Counted from the stretch's first letter, positions 53,244 to 64,000 are shown. The stretch: 64,000 nt of DNA from Nostoc edaphicum CCNP1411 (GCF_014023275.1 NZ_CP054698.1:1612001-1676000), one strand, 5' to 3'. Made by a program: numbers and translations. The notes: generated from the sequence alone by a model not told the origin.

Positions 53244-53750
53244 CTACCTTTCCCAAAACCTGAAATTGAAACTACTTCCAGGAGGGCGACGATAACGGCG
53301 CCCGGTTCTTCTTGTTTGCCGTTTGTTGATCCTCTCGTTTGTTGGTTCAACTTCAACCACTTCTGATTCTTCAACTGGCAACTGAGTTCTAATTTCTTCC
53401 TTACTTCCCCACCAAGCTGTAATCCAGCCTCCAGCTAAAGCGCCTATTCCACCTAGCAAGATACTCATGGGTGCGGGATACCCCAAATATACAAAACCAA
53501 GCATGAAAAATAACCAGTATTTCAATCCTGTATCCACACCATCAGAGGAGGCTACCGCTGGTGCTTGGGGGCTATTACTAGTTACATTTGTGATCCAGCT
53601 TAAGATGAAACCGCCCAAGATACCTAAGAAGATGCTCAGGGCTGGTGCGGAGTTGGTCATGATTAATATAAATGTTAAAAATGCCCCAAATAACAGTTGA
53701 GAAAAGAAGCTGGGAGAAATAGCGAAAAAATCGTTCTTTTTGTCTGCCAT
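53244..53750 (-). CDS. Hypothetical membrane protein with basic C-terminal tail
   Basis: A 168-residue protein. Four hydrophobic segments (FFSQLLFGAFLTFILIM, ALSIFLGILGGFILSW, YWLFFMLGFVYLGYP, ILLGGIGALAGGWITAWW) are followed by a soluble tail with an acidic patch (VEESEVVEVE) and then a strongly basic one (NKRQTRRTGRRYRRPPG). No family is recognised. It lies between the YdcF gene and the APH/AAA gene on the same strand, with gaps of 143 and 52 bases. Confidence 0.72.
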   Translation of the reverse strand: MADKKNDFFAISPSFFSQLLFGAFLTFILIMTNSAPALSIFLGILGGFILSWITNVTSNSPQAPAVASSDGVDTGLKYWLFFMLGFVYLGYPAPMSILLGGIGALAGGWITAWWGSKEEIRTQLPVEESEVVEVEPTNERINKRQTRRTGRRYRRPPGSSFNFRFWER

Positions 53751-53802
53751 AGAGTAAAAAAGTTATTAACTAATTACTGATGCGTAATTCGTAATTTTCG
53801 AT

Positions 53803-55350
53803 TCAATTACGAATTACGAATGATTTCAATTGTGCCTGTTGTGATTGAGTTGTATCCAAAATCTTTACGTAAGGTTCTTCTTCTTCCGTGAAAGATTCAG
53901 CTTGTTTGATTTGTGAAGCTAATAAATCGGCGGTAGCATCAGCGATATCACCAGTGCGATTGTTCAAACGCTCTTTTAAAACTTCAAGGGGTGCTGTGCA
54001 TTGGATAATCTGAATGGGAATTTGGTGTTTCGTAGCTTGAGCGATCGCTTCTTGCCGTAACTGCTGTTTATCATACTTGGCATCCAATATCACCGAAAAA
54101 CCTTGTTTAGCTAGTATAATTCCCAATTCCAATAGGCGTGTGTAAGTTTTTTCGGTCATCTCTGGTGTATACAAATCATCGCCACCCCGTTCCCGCAGAG
54201 GAATTCCCCCTAAGTGTTTCCGCACTGCATCTGAACGAAGCTGAATTGCTCCTAGCTCACGGGCTAAATACTTCGCTGTAGTACTTTTACCAGAACCCGA
54301 CAACCCCGACATCAAAATCAGTTGTCCCAGCTTTGGTTTAGTGTAATCCCAAGCCTGTTTGTAATACTCAGCAGCAGTTTTTGTCGCTTCTTCCTTTACT
54401 GTCGCAGGTACACTCGGATCATCTAGCAAAAATGAAGTTACCTTTGCCCTGACATAAGCCTGACGACTTAAATACAAAGGCAACACCTGTAAGCCTTCCC
54501 AGTCTCCAGTTTGCTCTATATAGGCATTCAAAAACGCATTACCCAAGTCTTTGCGCTGCCGCGCTTCCAAATCCATCACCGTAAACGCCACATCGTACAT
54601 TACATCGACAAAGCGAAACGACTCATTAAACTCAATGCAATCGAACAGCAAGATTTTATCGTGCCACAGGGCAATATTTCTCAGGTGTAAATCCCCGTGA
54701 CATTCACGAATATAATTGTTGTGAATTCTACTAGCAAATAATTCTGGACGTTCTGCAAAAAATTTATCTGTATATTGCTTTGTTTCTGTAAACTGCGCCT
54801 GAGTCTGGGGGCCACCAATATAGTTCTCAGTTTGCTGATAATTCTCATCCAAGGCAGCCCGGACATTTGCTACTTCACCAAAAGTGCGAATATAATCATT
54901 CGTCTGTGCTTCGGCATGGTATTGAGCCACCACTCGTCCCAACTCTTCTAGGTGTGTCTCATTTAACTTACCCTGTTCAAAAAGTGTACTCAATAGTGAC
55001 TCTTGAGGAAACTGGCGCATCTTCAGCACGTATTCTACAGCTTCTGCTGTTCCCCCTAACTGGTATTGCTCCCCTACCAAAGTTATGGGCAAAACTTCTA
55101 AATACAGTTCACCAGCACCCCGCTGATTTAACCGCAACTCTTCCTGACAAAAATGCTGCCGCTTATCTAAGGTGGAAAAGTCCAAAAAGCCAAAATTCAC
55201 AGGTTTTTTCAGCTTATAAGCGTAATCCCCAGTTAACAGCACATAAGAAACGTGAGTTTGAATTAGTTCAATGGGTTCTGTTACCGTATGGGGATAAAAG
55301 CCAGGCTGCAACATTTGCTGAATTAGGACTGGAAAAGTTGCTTCTGTCAT
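53803..55350 (-). CDS. Bifunctional APH-like kinase / AAA (zeta-toxin-like) ATPase
   Basis: A 515-residue two-domain protein. The start is ATG 55350 (MTEATFPVL), with AAAGGAAT upstream. The N-terminal domain (about 1-320) is an aminoglycoside phosphotransferase-like kinase: CHGDLHLRNIALWHDKILLFDCIEF is its catalytic loop and DFG-equivalent. The C-terminal domain (about 335-515) is a P-loop kinase with LMSGLSGSGKSTTAKYLA and DAKYDKQQLRQEAI. This fusion is widespread in bacteria and of unknown substrate. It lies 85 bases downstream of rplY on the same strand, with a terminator between. Confidence 0.9.
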   Translation of the reverse strand: MTEATFPVLIQQMLQPGFYPHTVTEPIELIQTHVSYVLLTGDYAYKLKKPVNFGFLDFSTLDKRQHFCQEELRLNQRGAGELYLEVLPITLVGEQYQLGGTAEAVEYVLKMRQFPQESLLSTLFEQGKLNETHLEELGRVVAQYHAEAQTNDYIRTFGEVANVRAALDENYQQTENYIGGPQTQAQFTETKQYTDKFFAERPELFASRIHNNYIRECHGDLHLRNIALWHDKILLFDCIEFNESFRFVDVMYDVAFTVMDLEARQRKDLGNAFLNAYIEQTGDWEGLQVLPLYLSRQAYVRAKVTSFLLDDPSVPATVKEEATKTAAEYYKQAWDYTKPKLGQLILMSGLSGSGKSTTAKYLARELGAIQLRSDAVRKHLGGIPLRERGGDDLYTPEMTEKTYTRLLELGIILAKQGFSVILDAKYDKQQLRQEAIAQATKHQIPIQIIQCTAPLEVLKERLNNRTGDIADATADLLASQIKQAESFTEEEEPYVKILDTTQSQQAQLKSFVIRN

Positions 55351-55373
55351 TTCTATTCCTTTGCGGTTCAAAT

Positions 55374-55402
55374 ACAAAAAAACCAGGAGTTATCCCCCTG
55401 GT
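55374..55402 (-). terminator. Rho-independent terminator of rplY
   Basis: On the minus strand ACCAGG-(9-base loop)-CCTGGT is followed by TTTTTTT. It lies about 33 bases beyond the rplY stop. Confidence 0.85.
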
Positions 55403-55434
55403 GACATCAAAAATTATTACACAGTTTACATAGC

Positions 55435-56040
55435 TTAAGAAGCTGGTTCAGTTTCAGTTTCAGTACCAGCATCAGCAGCGCTAATTTGTGGTGGCAAAAC
55501 GCTGACCACAAGTCGCTCTAACTCCGCTAGAGGTGTTACACCTTCAGGAAAGGCTATATCACTAATACTCAAGCTGTCTCCAATTTGCAGGTTAGAGACA
55601 TCGATTTCGATTACATCTGGGATATTTTCTGGTGCACAACTCACTTGCAATTCAGAAATTACGGTGTCTAAAACACCACCATCTTGTTTAACACCAATAG
55701 CAGTACCTACAAAACGCAGCCGAACTTCTACAGTTGTGTCGCCGTGGCCAGCAACCGCGAAAAAGCTGAGGTGGTAAGGTGTACCTTTAGCTGGATGGAT
55801 CTGAAGTTCCCGCAGCAAGGTTTTGCCGCGCCAAGGTGCATCAGCTATATTCAACTCAATCAAGGTGTTGTTAACGGAAGCTCTTTTGAGCAAACGCTCA
55901 ACAGTTTTGGCTTCAATGGTCAAAGAAATGGATTCTGTACCCTTATGACCATACAAATTGGCAGGTATCAGTCCAGCACGGCGCAAAGCTCTTGGCTTAC
56001 TGCCTTCTGGACGTTTTTGAGATTCGACTGTAATAGCCAT
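55435..56040 (-). CDS. rplY: Large ribosomal subunit protein L25 (long, Ctc-type)
   Basis: A 201-residue 5S-rRNA-binding protein. The N-terminal L25 domain (about 1-95: [25 protein letters not shown]) is followed by the TL5/Ctc C-terminal beta domain ([24 protein letters not shown]) and a short acidic tail ([10 protein letters not shown]). Length fits the long bacterial form. It lies downstream of purA with a heptamer repeat tract between them. Confidence 0.95.
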   Translation of the reverse strand: MAITVESQKRPEGSKPRALRRAGLIPANLYGHKGTESISLTIEAKTVERLLKRASVNNTLIELNIADAPWRGKTLLRELQIHPAKGTPYHLSFFAVAGHGDTTVEVRLRFVGTAIGVKQDGGVLDTVISELQVSCAPENIPDVIEIDVSNLQIGDSLSISDIAFPEGVTPLAELERLVVSVLPPQISAADAGTETETEPAS

Positions 56041-56047
56041 ATAAATT

Positions 56048-56137
56048 GTCCTTTGTCATTTGTCAGTTGTCATTTGTCATTTGTCAGTTGTCATTTGTCA
56101 TTTGCTAATGACCAATGACTAATGACTAATGACCAAT
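56048..56137. repeat. TTTGTCA/AGTTGTC and ATGACTA heptamer tract
   Basis: About eight TTTGTCA-type units (56050-56104) followed by four inverted ATGACCA/ATGACTA units (56107-56134) between purA and rplY. Opposite-orientation units could fold into a hairpin. Confidence 0.9.
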
Positions 56138-57490
<1,353 letters not shown>

Positions 57491-57743
57491 TTAAGAAGTA
57501 AAGTTTCCACAAACTATTATTATTAACATATTGTTTGAATCATGTCAATCTAATTGCCTTGAATGAATAATAAGTTTGGTTTATCAATAATCAGCCCCAA
57601 AATCAACCTGCCTCCTACCCAAATATGGGGTCTACTTGTGCAAAATGTTCTGGCAGTAGGAAAATAGATGAAGCGGTATGCCTCCTGCCCTCTGCTTTTC
57701 TTCGGTAAAAGTCACAGCAAGTAAGGATAAAACATCATTTATT

Positions 57744-58148
57744 ATGCAACCTTCTGGAACTCTTGCCGATTTAAATATCCTGGTAGTTGAGGATGATGAT
57801 GATACTCGCTTCTTTATCGCTACTGTCTTGGAAATGGATGGAGCAAAAGTTATAGCAGTGATATCAGCAGCGGCGGCACGCGAAGTATTGTCTGAATTAC
57901 AACCCGATGTTTTAGTTTGTGATATCGGGTTGCCTGGGGAAGATGGCTACACTTTCATCAACAAAATCCGTGCGCTCAAACCAATGAATGGTGGACGAAT
58001 CCCAGCTATTGCTTTAACAGCCTATGCCGATAGTGAAGCTCGAATTCGTGCCTTGGAAGCTGGATTTGACACTCATGTATCTAAACCGATTGCTCCAGAA
58101 GAACTAGTTGAGATAGTGGCTTGTTTGGTTGCTTCTTGTAATTGGTAA
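57744..58148 (+). CDS. Single-domain response regulator (CheY-like)
   Basis: A 134-residue receiver from ATG 57744 (MQPSGTLADLNILVVEDDDD); the frame opens at 57678 but the leader is not conserved. Receiver hallmarks: acidic pair in VEDDDD, phospho-acceptor Asp in VLVCDIGLPGEDGY, Thr in ALTAYAD, Lys in VSKPIAP. There is no output domain. No kinase gene is adjacent; such stand-alone receivers usually work with orphan hybrid kinases. Confidence 0.93.
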   Translation: MQPSGTLADLNILVVEDDDDTRFFIATVLEMDGAKVIAVISAAAAREVLSELQPDVLVCDIGLPGEDGYTFINKIRALKPMNGGRIPAIALTAYADSEARIRALEAGFDTHVSKPIAPEELVEIVACLVASCNW

Positions 58149-58349
58149 TTACTGTAATTAGTGGCTGCGGTAACAGTTGTGAACAATCTGCAAAAATGTC
58201 TATGGTGTTCTGTCAACGAACCGCTTTCAAGGTGTCATAAAGTAGTTTGTAGCGCTTAAACCCTTAAATCAGGAGCAGAGATCCTCTAATTACATTTTCA
58301 GACTCTAGGCTTGAACGAATATAATTAAACAATAGAGCCTGATTATCTG

Positions 58350-59237
58350 CTAGTTACAGGCTGTAAAAATAATATCGATATGATGAGTTTTTTGTTGCTC
58401 AAAGTAATTCATAATGGCAGGAATATCTCTGCCAAACTTAAGTAATCTACCACTTCTTTCAACTAAGGAAATATGATAACCAATATCTAAAATTAGCTTT
58501 AAAAAATCAGATGGTTCTATACCGCCGAATAATTTTAGATTTAAAGGTGCAAATTCTGCAAAGATAATAGGCTTATCTCGCTTAAGAATATTCAACATAC
58601 CCCGGATGGCATACGGTTCATGTCCTTCTATATCAATTTTGACTATATCTACTCTATTTTCTATTAAAAAAGTATCAAGTTGAACAGCCTCTATCTTTTT
58701 GAAGTATGCATCTGGAGCAGAAATTAGAGATTTTAATAAATCTTCATTTTCAGAAGTAACCCTTGCTCCAGAATTAGATGTATTACCAAGATCAGAAATA
58801 ATAATAGTTTTATTAGCGTCACTGACAGCAAAATTATATGCTTGGATAATTTCCTCAAATGCGTTATAGATAATACTCGTTTTCAAGAGGTTAAAATTGT
58901 TGTTATCAGGTTCAAAACTAAACACTTTACCACGGGGGCATTGGCTGGCAGCTAGTAAACTGTAATAGCCTATATTAGCTCCAATATCTATAACACAAGA
59001 GTCTGGCTTGAGATATTTGACAAAAGTTTCTGATATGCTTTGTTCATAGCTACCTTTCATAAATAGTGGGCGGCCAATATATTTGTCTTGAATATTCAAA
59101 AGAATATAAAAGTTATAGGGTGTGATTTTCTTAAATACATTACTACAATTGGCAAAAGGCTTGAGCAAAATATCAGGAACACGTCCTAGCATTTCAACCC
59201 GTAAGTTCCGCAGTTTTGACTCCCAAGACTTGAACAT
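58350..59237 (-). CDS. FkbM family methyltransferase
   Basis: A 295-residue SAM-dependent methyltransferase. The SAM site is SCVIDIGANIGYYSLLAA (about 97-114), followed by KVFSFEPDNNNFNLL and VDIVKIDIEGHEPYAIRGM, the FkbM signature. FkbM enzymes methylate sugars or other small molecules, often in polysaccharide or glycolipid synthesis. It stands alone and AT-rich, so it may be laterally acquired. The N-terminal 80 residues are less conserved. Confidence 0.92.
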   Translation of the reverse strand: MFKSWESKLRNLRVEMLGRVPDILLKPFANCSNVFKKITPYNFYILLNIQDKYIGRPLFMKGSYEQSISETFVKYLKPDSCVIDIGANIGYYSLLAASQCPRGKVFSFEPDNNNFNLLKTSIIYNAFEEIIQAYNFAVSDANKTIIISDLGNTSNSGARVTSENEDLLKSLISAPDAYFKKIEAVQLDTFLIENRVDIVKIDIEGHEPYAIRGMLNILKRDKPIIFAEFAPLNLKLFGGIEPSDFLKLILDIGYHISLVERSGRLLKFGRDIPAIMNYFEQQKTHHIDIIFTACN

Positions 59238-59427
59238 AGATTTACATAGAAAATTTACCTCAGCATTATATGACTAGACCTAATGAGACAGCAATAAGTT
59301 TTAGTACAAAATGAGGAATTTATCAATCTTGAAATTAGGTATGACTTTACGGCTGTTTTTATTACATTTATAAAATCATGATACCTGCGGAGGGCTGTGC
59401 TTATGCACTTCTATCTATTGCAAAAAA

Positions 59428-61845
59428 TTAGTGTGATCGCTTGTATTTTTCTAGCAATTGCGGCAAGTAATCATAACCGTCAACACCAATAAATTTCATG
59501 ATGTTCGTTCGGGACTTTACTATTAATTGCTGTACAGCTTCATCTCCTAATTTACTCTGTAAAATTGTTAGTAACCCAGCCGCTTGCCGCCATTCCACCG
59601 CCGTAATTTGCTCTAATAAATACATCCCCAGGCAGCTATTGTATACAGTTTTTTCATAGTTATTCAGGTTGTAGTAACTTTCCGCCAAATACAAAAAGTT
59701 CACCCCTTGCAGATATTTATCACTAGAAAACTGCACCGCCTCAGTGCCTTTTTCGAGGTATTCTACAGCAGCTTGGGGTTTTTCTAAGGCGACGTGAGCA
59801 ATTCCAAGACTGATGTAACAAAGGGCTTGAGTTTGACGAGCAGCCAAGGTGATACCAAATCGTGAATCACTGAATTTTTCTGACAATTCCAAACCTCGGC
59901 GCAAGTATTCTATTGCTTGTTCATAGACATCTGGTTCTACGCATTCTATCTGCTGTGCTGCAAATACTTCGCTATAGCCTAAAGTTGCCAGGGCGTGAGC
60001 TTCTCCCAAGCGATCGCCTGCTTGACGAGCCAAAATTAATGCCCTCTGGCTGTAGTTAATCGCCTGAGAATAATCTTTTTGAGCAACGCAAACACGGCTA
60101 CTGTGGTTGAGATTGGCAATTTCACAGGGTTGATCCCCGGCTTGGCGGGCAATTTCTAAGGCTTCCTGGTGAAATGAGTTTGCCTCTGGATATTTACCTA
60201 AAATAAACTGGGAATAACCCAACAGCGTTAATATCCGCGCTTTTTCTTGAGTACCTTCCACTTCTTTGAGTGGTGTATCTAAATAAGCGATCGCATCTTG
60301 CAGCGAATCTCTACCGAAAAAGGCAAATGCCCCACCGTAAAGGGGAAAGTATTCACGATGGGCAAAAGTTCTGAGAATTTGTAAGACGATCTGAAAACAG
60401 GCTTTCGCTAATTCTTCGCCTTTGCTGCGGAAACCATTAGATAACTCGCACCAAACTACAGCGAAACTGAGAAAAGTGGCAATGGACGCAGATGTACCCC
60501 ATTTGGAATCATAAGGTTGTCTTTCAAACCAAGTCACCAAACCTTGCTGCATTCTTTGCAGAATTACTGTCAATTCCACCCAATCTTTCAGATTTATATC
60601 AGATTGGTGAACAACTATCTCTGTTGCAGAACCGCCATCTGCCAATGTAGAAAATAATAGTTTTGGCAAGGGACTGCTGACTTTTAGTGCCCATGAAGCC
60701 CAAGGATCTTGCTTTGCTCTGGACTCTTTCAATCCTAATGGAGTTGCTTTTGGCTCGTAAATCCAACTGACAAGAGAACCTTCCAATTGCTGATAGGATT
60801 CTACGCCATTAGCAATGCCGATCGCTAGTTGTTGTATTTCTTGTTTTCGGTGGAGATCGTCGTGAGAAGACGCCGCTTCCTTTAACTCTTGCGCCAGTTG
60901 TTGTAATTGACTTTGGCTGAAAACTTGGTTTTGGTTAGGGTCAATAATTTGTAACAAGACTGAAAAGCGAGAAGCTTCTGAGGCTGTGAGAATTTGTTGC
61001 ACGGCTGCGGTGACTGCGGCTTGATTCTGTTTTTGTTTTTGGACTCGTTCCCATTCTCCTTGAATACTTTGTAATGCTTTTAAGGTACGATTTAAACGAG
61101 CTTTCTTTAATTCAGGAGTCTCTTTTTGGAACAAACTCGGAGAATTTATCACCTGATCTAGTTCAGATTGGGTGGAATGCAAGCGATCGCTCAAACAGCG
61201 TTCAAAGATTTCACCATTACCACTACTCACATTTTCTACTAATTGGCAATATATATACTCTTTGGAACTAATTTGACCTTTGAGAGCGGTATCAACAATT
61301 TCCTCAATTAACTTGTGGTATGAGTCAGATAATAAATTAAATTCTGCGGCTGGCGTAGGTTCTGCTGCTAGATTATTTGTTTCCGAAGTAGAGGAATCGG
61401 ATATTTCTTCTTTATTTGGCGTTACTAAAGTTTCCTCAGAAGCAGGGGAATCGGATATTTCTTCTTTAGTTGGTGTTGCTAAAGTTTTCCGAGAATTTGT
61501 CGGTGATGCATTTGCTTTAGAATTAGATAAGTAATAATCTGCTAAAGAGCCGCAGAGAAACTCTTCACGAAAGCGGATTATTTTGGCACGTGACTGGATT
61601 TTGCGGTAACGACGTTTCTGATACCATAAACCAGAAATGAGTAAGCCTGCGATCGCTCCGATGCCAACTCCTACCATCGCAACCTTGGCATCTTCTAAAG
61701 CTTGATTTTGTTGTCCAGGTTCAATAGTCGGATTGGAAGATGCACTTTCAGCAATAGCATAGTCACTCCCTGAACTTAGCTGCACGCTAGTTGCGATCGC
61801 AGCAACCGATAGTATAAATCTAAATATTAACTTTGATTTCCACAT
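59428..61845 (-). CDS. Membrane-anchored TPR protein
   Basis: An 805-residue protein. An N-terminal signal-like helix (FILSVAAIATSVQLSSG) and a second helix (MVGVGIGAIAGLLISGLWY, about 57-75) precede a linker with an internal duplication of about 18 residues (TKEEISDSPASEETL / NKEEISDSSTSE). A helical, Gln/Glu-rich central region (about 180-500) follows. The C-terminal part (about 540-780) holds five or six TPRs (LTLLGYSQFILGKYPEANSF, IANLNHSSRVCVAQKDYSQAINY and others). It is probably a scaffold at the cytoplasmic or thylakoid membrane. No enzyme domain is seen. Confidence 0.82.
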   Translation of the reverse strand: MWKSKLIFRFILSVAAIATSVQLSSGSDYAIAESASSNPTIEPGQQNQALEDAKVAMVGVGIGAIAGLLISGLWYQKRRYRKIQSRAKIIRFREEFLCGSLADYYLSNSKANASPTNSRKTLATPTKEEISDSPASEETLVTPNKEEISDSSTSETNNLAAEPTPAAEFNLLSDSYHKLIEEIVDTALKGQISSKEYIYCQLVENVSSGNGEIFERCLSDRLHSTQSELDQVINSPSLFQKETPELKKARLNRTLKALQSIQGEWERVQKQKQNQAAVTAAVQQILTASEASRFSVLLQIIDPNQNQVFSQSQLQQLAQELKEAASSHDDLHRKQEIQQLAIGIANGVESYQQLEGSLVSWIYEPKATPLGLKESRAKQDPWASWALKVSSPLPKLLFSTLADGGSATEIVVHQSDINLKDWVELTVILQRMQQGLVTWFERQPYDSKWGTSASIATFLSFAVVWCELSNGFRSKGEELAKACFQIVLQILRTFAHREYFPLYGGAFAFFGRDSLQDAIAYLDTPLKEVEGTQEKARILTLLGYSQFILGKYPEANSFHQEALEIARQAGDQPCEIANLNHSSRVCVAQKDYSQAINYSQRALILARQAGDRLGEAHALATLGYSEVFAAQQIECVEPDVYEQAIEYLRRGLELSEKFSDSRFGITLAARQTQALCYISLGIAHVALEKPQAAVEYLEKGTEAVQFSSDKYLQGVNFLYLAESYYNLNNYEKTVYNSCLGMYLLEQITAVEWRQAAGLLTILQSKLGDEAVQQLIVKSRTNIMKFIGVDGYDYLPQLLEKYKRSH

Positions 61846-62547
61846 AATTTGATAGTTTAAAAATATGTTAACGATTTCTGAGTTGCTTCTAATTTAATGG
61901 AGACATCAGATAAAGCAGAGTTTTTCGGAGACTAAGCGCCTCCCCAAGGAGTGAATAGTCAAGGAACAAGCTAACTAGATCCCTCTTTTACCAAGGAAGT
62001 TCCTCGTTCCTCTCCACTCACTATAGAAAATAAACTTTGTCAACAGCAATTTACAGAAGATATTCTTATTTTTTAACATTATTTCTGCGTCTAGGAATCT
62101 TGACAAAGCCATATATTAGTACCATTTCTCCAAGTATCTGCATCAGGTATTTCTTCAGGAGGCAGAAGGCAGAGGGCAGGAGGCAGGGGCAGGAGGCAGA
62201 AGGCAGAAGGAATCCCCATAAATAAATTTAGGGGATTTAATAAGGGAACTCCAAAAAAGAAATTATCCAATTTTTGGAATCACAACGACTTTTCCTCCCC
62301 CTGCTAAGTGCCCCCTGCTCCCCTGCCCTAAAAGCGATGGGATATTTTTTATATTTGGAAGTCCCTAAGGACGCTGTATTTCTTGCGCTGTGCGTCTCGA
62401 AATAGATATTTTTTTGTTTTTCATAAATAAATTTACTTGCTCTAAACCCGCTTGACAGAGGGCAAAAATATATTTTCTTCCTCCTACCCTCTGCCTCTCC
62501 TGATAAAATTTCAACTTTAAGAGACTTGTACAGAGTTTCTAGCTACC
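61846..62547. other. Repeat-rich intergenic region
   Basis: About 700 bases without a gene. It holds a GGAACAAG/CTTCCTCGTTCC foldback (61960-62020), an AGGAGGCAGAAGGC purine-rich tract (62158-62210), and a 124-bp element (62243-62366) bounded by AGGGAACTCCAAA and TTTGGAAGTCCCT, related to the ends of the element at 7728-7788. Confidence 0.6.
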
Positions 62548-63051
62548 TTACTCTTTAATTTCTCTGTGTGCAGTTCTATTTATAGAATAGGTACTTCCCC
62601 GAAAGCTCAATTTATGGGTTACAGGAGTTATGGTGACTCCATCTGATTTGGCATTAGGATCAGCACAAACAAAATAGGTACATCCTCGAAAGCTCAGTTT
62701 ATGGGTTACTGGTGCTATGGTGACTCCATCTGATTTGGCATTGGGGTCAGCACGATAGCAAGCCCCACGGTAGATTAAGTTATAATCTGGTTCCGATTTG
62801 GGAACAGGCTGTTGTGGATATTGTGTTTCCCTGCTGACTATTTTGCTTGTATAGTATTCGTAGCTTGTACTGATAAGAATAAGAATTAATAGTAGAAGTA
62901 AAATCTGCCAAGGAGCTAACATTAAACCCAAAATCAGACTGATAGCTGCAAATACAGCTACTAAATGTGAGATTTCATTATTATTTCTTTTTAATAAAAA
63001 ATAGCCAGTGATGAAAAAAGCACACGGTAGAATCAAAAGGTACAAAGCCAT
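62548..63051 (-). CDS. Membrane protein with DUF4278-like repeats
   Basis: A 167-residue protein from ATG 63051 (MALYLLILPCAFF). Three hydrophobic helices in the first 65 residues are followed by a cytosolic or lumenal tail with three copies of a short motif: NLIYRGACYRADPNAKSDG, KLSFRGCTYFVCADPNAKS and KLSFRGSTYSI. The LxYRGxxY pattern is the signature of DUF4278, a small cyanobacterial family. Copies two and three come with near-identical DNA (62580-62660 and 62690-62765), indicating a recent internal duplication. Function unknown. Confidence 0.78.
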   Translation of the reverse strand: MALYLLILPCAFFITGYFLLKRNNNEISHLVAVFAAISLILGLMLAPWQILLLLLILILISTSYEYYTSKIVSRETQYPQQPVPKSEPDYNLIYRGACYRADPNAKSDGVTIAPVTHKLSFRGCTYFVCADPNAKSDGVTITPVTHKLSFRGSTYSINRTAHREIKE

Positions 63052-63656
63052 ATTTCCTACATTCGTAACTAAAAGCAAAAGATTTATAAAGCAGATTGAA
63101 CTTATTTTAAAAGCTGTTGTTTATTTTACCTCCAATCAGCTTTAGTCGTTACCGTGTTACTTGGGTAAAAGTGTTACGTCAAGTTATCTGTATTAACTGC
63201 GATCGCAAAGAAAAATTAACAGTTAAGGCTATCTCAAACCTTTGTTAGCAAACCTTTGGAGTGAGGTTAAAGGATTCTGTAGAGTGAGGAGTTTTGTCTC
63301 TATTCATTCAGAGAGGTGACAATCTCACACATGAGGCGTGGTACAGGTGGATGCTCAGTGTAAAGCCTTTGCTGAACTTGATAAAGATATTACCTCATAG
63401 CGATGTCATGCAGCGATCGCATTCCTGAACGCAGAAATTTACTGATAAATAAAAATTAAAAGCGAACAAATATCACAATACAAAATTATTACTTTGGGGA
63501 TCTAATAGGCAGAATAACCCACTAGAGCCTTAACCGATGTGCTTCTTATAACGAAGTAAAAAAAGCATCATAAAAGCCTCGCAATCTCGCGTATTAAAAA
63601 AAAGCAGATGCGTGTTACTGTTTTAATCTCATTGTCTTCCCTTCGCGCCTTTCCCT
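63052..63656. other. Intergenic region upstream of the replication-protein gene
   Basis: About 600 bases with several HIP1 sites and no open frame of note. An 8-bp inverted pair GCAGATGC (63604-63611) / GCATCTGC (63658-63665) brackets the start codon of the next gene and could hide it in the mRNA. Confidence 0.5.
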
Positions 63657-64000
63657 ATGCATCTGCACTATTTACACCCCCAACACCTTGAAGAATTAGT
63701 CAAGAGTAGTGGTATAGACTTACACTTAGTGCATCTCAATTTTAGGTCGCTCCAAGGTGTAACAGCTTATGAGTACCTGTTGATTTCTGAGCTACTCCCC
63801 CGCACAAATACCGGAATGGTGAAAGCCGGATGGTTGCAGCGTTACGCTCACATCACAGAAGGTGGTTGGTGGTGTTCGGGACTAGACCCTTTGAATAATT
63901 GGCAAATGATGGAATGGGGATGCTTTAAGCCAAACCAACCCCGACAAAACCACAATGGCAAATCCATCAAGTACGAGCATCCCCCCAGCACGCCAACGCG
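63657..64000 (+). CDS. CyRepA1-type plasmid replication protein, N-terminal part
   Basis: An open frame from ATG 63657 to the window edge (114 complete codons); an in-frame TAA at 63624 fixes the start region. The sequence MHLHYLHPQHLEELVKSSGI...YEYLLISELLPRTNTGMV...WLQRYAHITEGGWWCSGLDPL...GCFKPNQPRQ...KYEHPPSTPTR matches the N-terminus of large cyanobacterial proteins of the CyRepA1 plasmid-replication family (with primase/DUF3854-like and helicase parts further on). Such genes occur on plasmids and also on chromosomes. The rest lies outside the window. Confidence 0.82.
   Translation, partial: MHLHYLHPQHLEELVKSSGIDLHLVHLNFRSLQGVTAYEYLLISELLPRTNTGMVKAGWLQRYAHITEGGWWCSGLDPLNNWQMMEWGCFKPNQPRQNHNGKSIKYEHPPSTPT

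Overview
The window is chromosomal DNA of a cyanobacterium, most likely a filamentous, heterocyst-type species (Nostoc/Anabaena/Tolypothrix group). Direct evidence is psbM, psbK, psaD, an orange carotenoid protein, a high-light-inducible protein and the variable chain of ferredoxin-thioredoxin reductase. The octamer GCGATCGC (HIP1) is very frequent, and short tandem heptanucleotide repeats (ATGACCA/TTTGTCA types) fill many gaps. The order-level placement is inference.

Layout. 1-13 kb is a housekeeping block: the end of a universal stress protein, psbM, a 2Fe-2S ferredoxin, psbK-tgt, cobS, a secreted PPC-domain protein, comF, an acetyltransferase, a Tat-exported PhoX-like phosphatase, a PEP-CTERM protein and a murT-gatD pair. 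13-30 kb holds a lumenal/periplasmic thioredoxin-like protein, hicAB, a 240-bp foldback element, murD (with repeat DNA inserted in frame), glyS, a duplicated-domain secreted protein, a glycogen-debranching-type enzyme, a DICT-GAF histidine kinase, psaD and trpE. 29.7-31.8 kb is a photoprotection cluster: a small membrane protein and hli diverging from ocp.

31.9-40 kb is an accessory/defence island. A catalytically complete long prokaryotic Argonaute is translationally coupled to a Cas4/RecB-like Fe-S nuclease. Diverging from them is an XRE repressor coupled to an ImmA/IrrE-type protease. Two near-identical 18-bp palindromes, 33 bp apart, lie in the shared promoter region. An IS5-type transposase, an Uma2 nuclease and a protein with a degenerate restriction-like N-terminus follow.

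40-46.6 kb returns to purQ/purS, a Zur-type Fur protein, an Uma2 nuclease, an NfeD-stomatin pair and a PP2C phosphatase. 46.6-51 kb is a second accessory module. After a 21-bp minisatellite and a 120-bp MITE come a small helical protein and a NACHT-TPR NLR-like ATPase. The two share the same short GRDQ(I/F)NIE motif, at the C-terminus of the first and the N-terminus of the second. This is the arrangement expected of an amyloid-signalling death effector and its NLR sensor.

51-64 kb carries ftrV, a mostly minus-strand run (ydcF-type gene, membrane protein, APH/AAA fusion, ribosomal protein L25, purA), a response regulator, an FkbM methyltransferase, a membrane-anchored TPR protein, a DUF4278-like protein and, at the right edge, the start of a CyRepA1-type plasmid replication protein. 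No tRNA, rRNA or CRISPR array was recognised.
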